Assembly (NCBI GenBank): GCA_041399085.1
Contig: JAWKTM010000054.1
Location: forward strand, 1-51,270
Source: JAWKTM01 sp041399085
GTDB lineage: Bacteria > Planctomycetota > Planctomycetia > Pirellulales > Pirellulaceae
Length of the DNA: 51,270 nt
Direction of reading: 5' to 3'
Shown here: piece by piece, positions 50,704 to 51,270 of the stretch
Layout: every line of letters begins with the position of its first letter
Position numbering within the stretch: the stretch's first letter is position 1
Made by a program: the position numbers and the translations under genes
The notes under the pieces: model-generated
What the model was told of the DNA's origin: nothing
Database searches by the model: none
Seen by the model: the letters and a program-made list of their open reading frames with translations, nothing else

Positions 50704-51270
50704 ATGAAAACCCGCACGGCTCGATGCGCTGGCCCGGTAAGTCGCCGCACGTTTTTGCAAATTGGCTCGATGGCCGTCGGAGGATTGGGATTTGGCGACA
50801 TGTTGCGGCTGCGTTCGCAAGCCGCGGCGGCGACGGCCAAGGCCGAGCCCGATACGTCGGTGATCTTCGTCTGGTTGCCGGGCGGGCCGCCGCACATGGA
50901 AACGTATGACATGAAGCCGAACGCGCCGCTGGATTATCGCGGCGATTTCCGGCCGATTTCGACGAACGTTCCCGGCATCGACGTCTGCGAGTTGTTGCCG
51001 ATGCACGCCAAGATCGCGGATCGCTATACGCTGATTCGCTCGGTGGCGCACGAGTTCGCCGATCACGGTGGCGGCCACAAACGATTCTTGACCGGTCGTA
51101 AGCCGGCCGAGCCGACGGGCTTCGTGAACGACGCGCCGGCCGTCGGCTCGATCGTGGCTAAGATGCGCGAGCACCGCAACAACGGACTGCCGAACTACAT
51201 CAGTGGCACGAATCCGGGCCGAGCGGGCGTGGACGTGTACAGCTTCGGGGCAGCTTACCTCGGCCCCTCG
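50704..51270 (+). CDS. DUF1501 family Tat-exported protein, cut by the window edge
   Basis: 189 residues visible; the frame is open to the right edge. The start ATG is at 50704. A Tat leader SRRTFLQIGSMAVGGLGFGD is near residue 13. The family start VIFVWLPGGPPHMETYDMKP, then FRPISTNVPGIDVCELLP, YTLIRSVAHEFADHGGGHKR and the GRKPAEPTGFVNDAPAVGS segment identify a DUF1501 subtype different from those earlier in the window. Confidence 0.93.
   Translation, partial: MKTRTARCAGPVSRRTFLQIGSMAVGGLGFGDMLRLRSQAAAATAKAEPDTSVIFVWLPGGPPHMETYDMKPNAPLDYRGDFRPISTNVPGIDVCELLPMHAKIADRYTLIRSVAHEFADHGGGHKRFLTGRKPAEPTGFVNDAPAVGSIVAKMREHRNNGLPNYISGTNPGRAGVDVYSFGAAYLGPS

Overview
The window comes from a GC-rich planctomycete (phylum Planctomycetota; I cannot place the order). 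The evidence is the density of families concentrated in that phylum: four Tat-exported DUF1501 proteins, one DUF1552 protein, a PSD1-type DUF1549/DUF1553 protein, a DUF1587/1592/1588/1585 protein, a PSCyt1-WD40 protein, two proteins with PPC-like domains, a LEPR-type exported propeller protein with dockerin repeats, and a planctomycete-type REP-associated (RAYT/Y1) transposase. No rRNA, tRNA, CRISPR or phage region was seen.

Layout. 0-2 kb: a DUF1501 gene whose 3' part is broken by about five frame changes. 2.1-9.5 kb: a BlaI-M56 regulatory pair behind a promoter carrying two inverted-repeat operators, followed in the same direction by a zinc-ribbon/membrane/beta-propeller protein and a secreted PPC-like protein. 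9.6-12.2 kb: a TfoX-C-domain protein, a Dabb protein and an orphan DUF1501 gene. 12.3-14.2 kb: an IS4-family insertion lying in a cluster of intergenic repeats. 14.3-18 kb: an S9A prolyl oligopeptidase and a frameshifted iron-type alcohol dehydrogenase. 18.1-22.3 kb: a nucleotidyltransferase, a HAD protein with an altered motif I, a molybdenum-carrier-fold protein and a voltage-sensor channel with an RCK domain and a non-canonical selectivity filter. 22.3-31 kb: an enolase-superfamily enzyme, a 1204-residue propeller/dockerin protein, a DUF1501 protein, a HEAT-repeat protein and a small Tyr-rich secreted protein. 31.3-37.6 kb: a minus-strand set PPC protein > PSD1 > PSCyt1-WD40. 37.8-38.7 kb: a RAYT gene bracketed by near-identical 31-bp inverted repeats. 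39-45.4 kb: a GAF/degenerate PP2C protein, then DUF1552 and DUF1592 genes, the latter with a C-terminal HMA (metal-binding) fusion. 45.4-51.3 kb: a DksA/TraR zinc-finger protein, a frameshifted C45-type hydrolase, a GH13 enzyme, a methyltransferase, and the start of a fourth DUF1501 gene.

How the genes work together. The exported DUF1501/1549/1552/1592/PSCyt1/PPC proteins usually occur in neighbouring sets in planctomycetes and act outside the cytoplasmic membrane; their biochemical role is not established. The BlaI-M56 pair looks like a signal-to-protease-to-repressor circuit that may control its own operon. Three genes (347-1753, 16695-17971, 45958-47125) are read only by allowing small frame changes. 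Because the peptides remain well conserved in the alternative frames, sequencing or consensus indels are as likely as real decay.

The best candidates for something new are the BlaI/M56-TPR locus with its operator pair, the channel with the GEP filter, the DUF1592-HMA fusion, the degenerate PP2C protein and the REP-bracketed RAYT.
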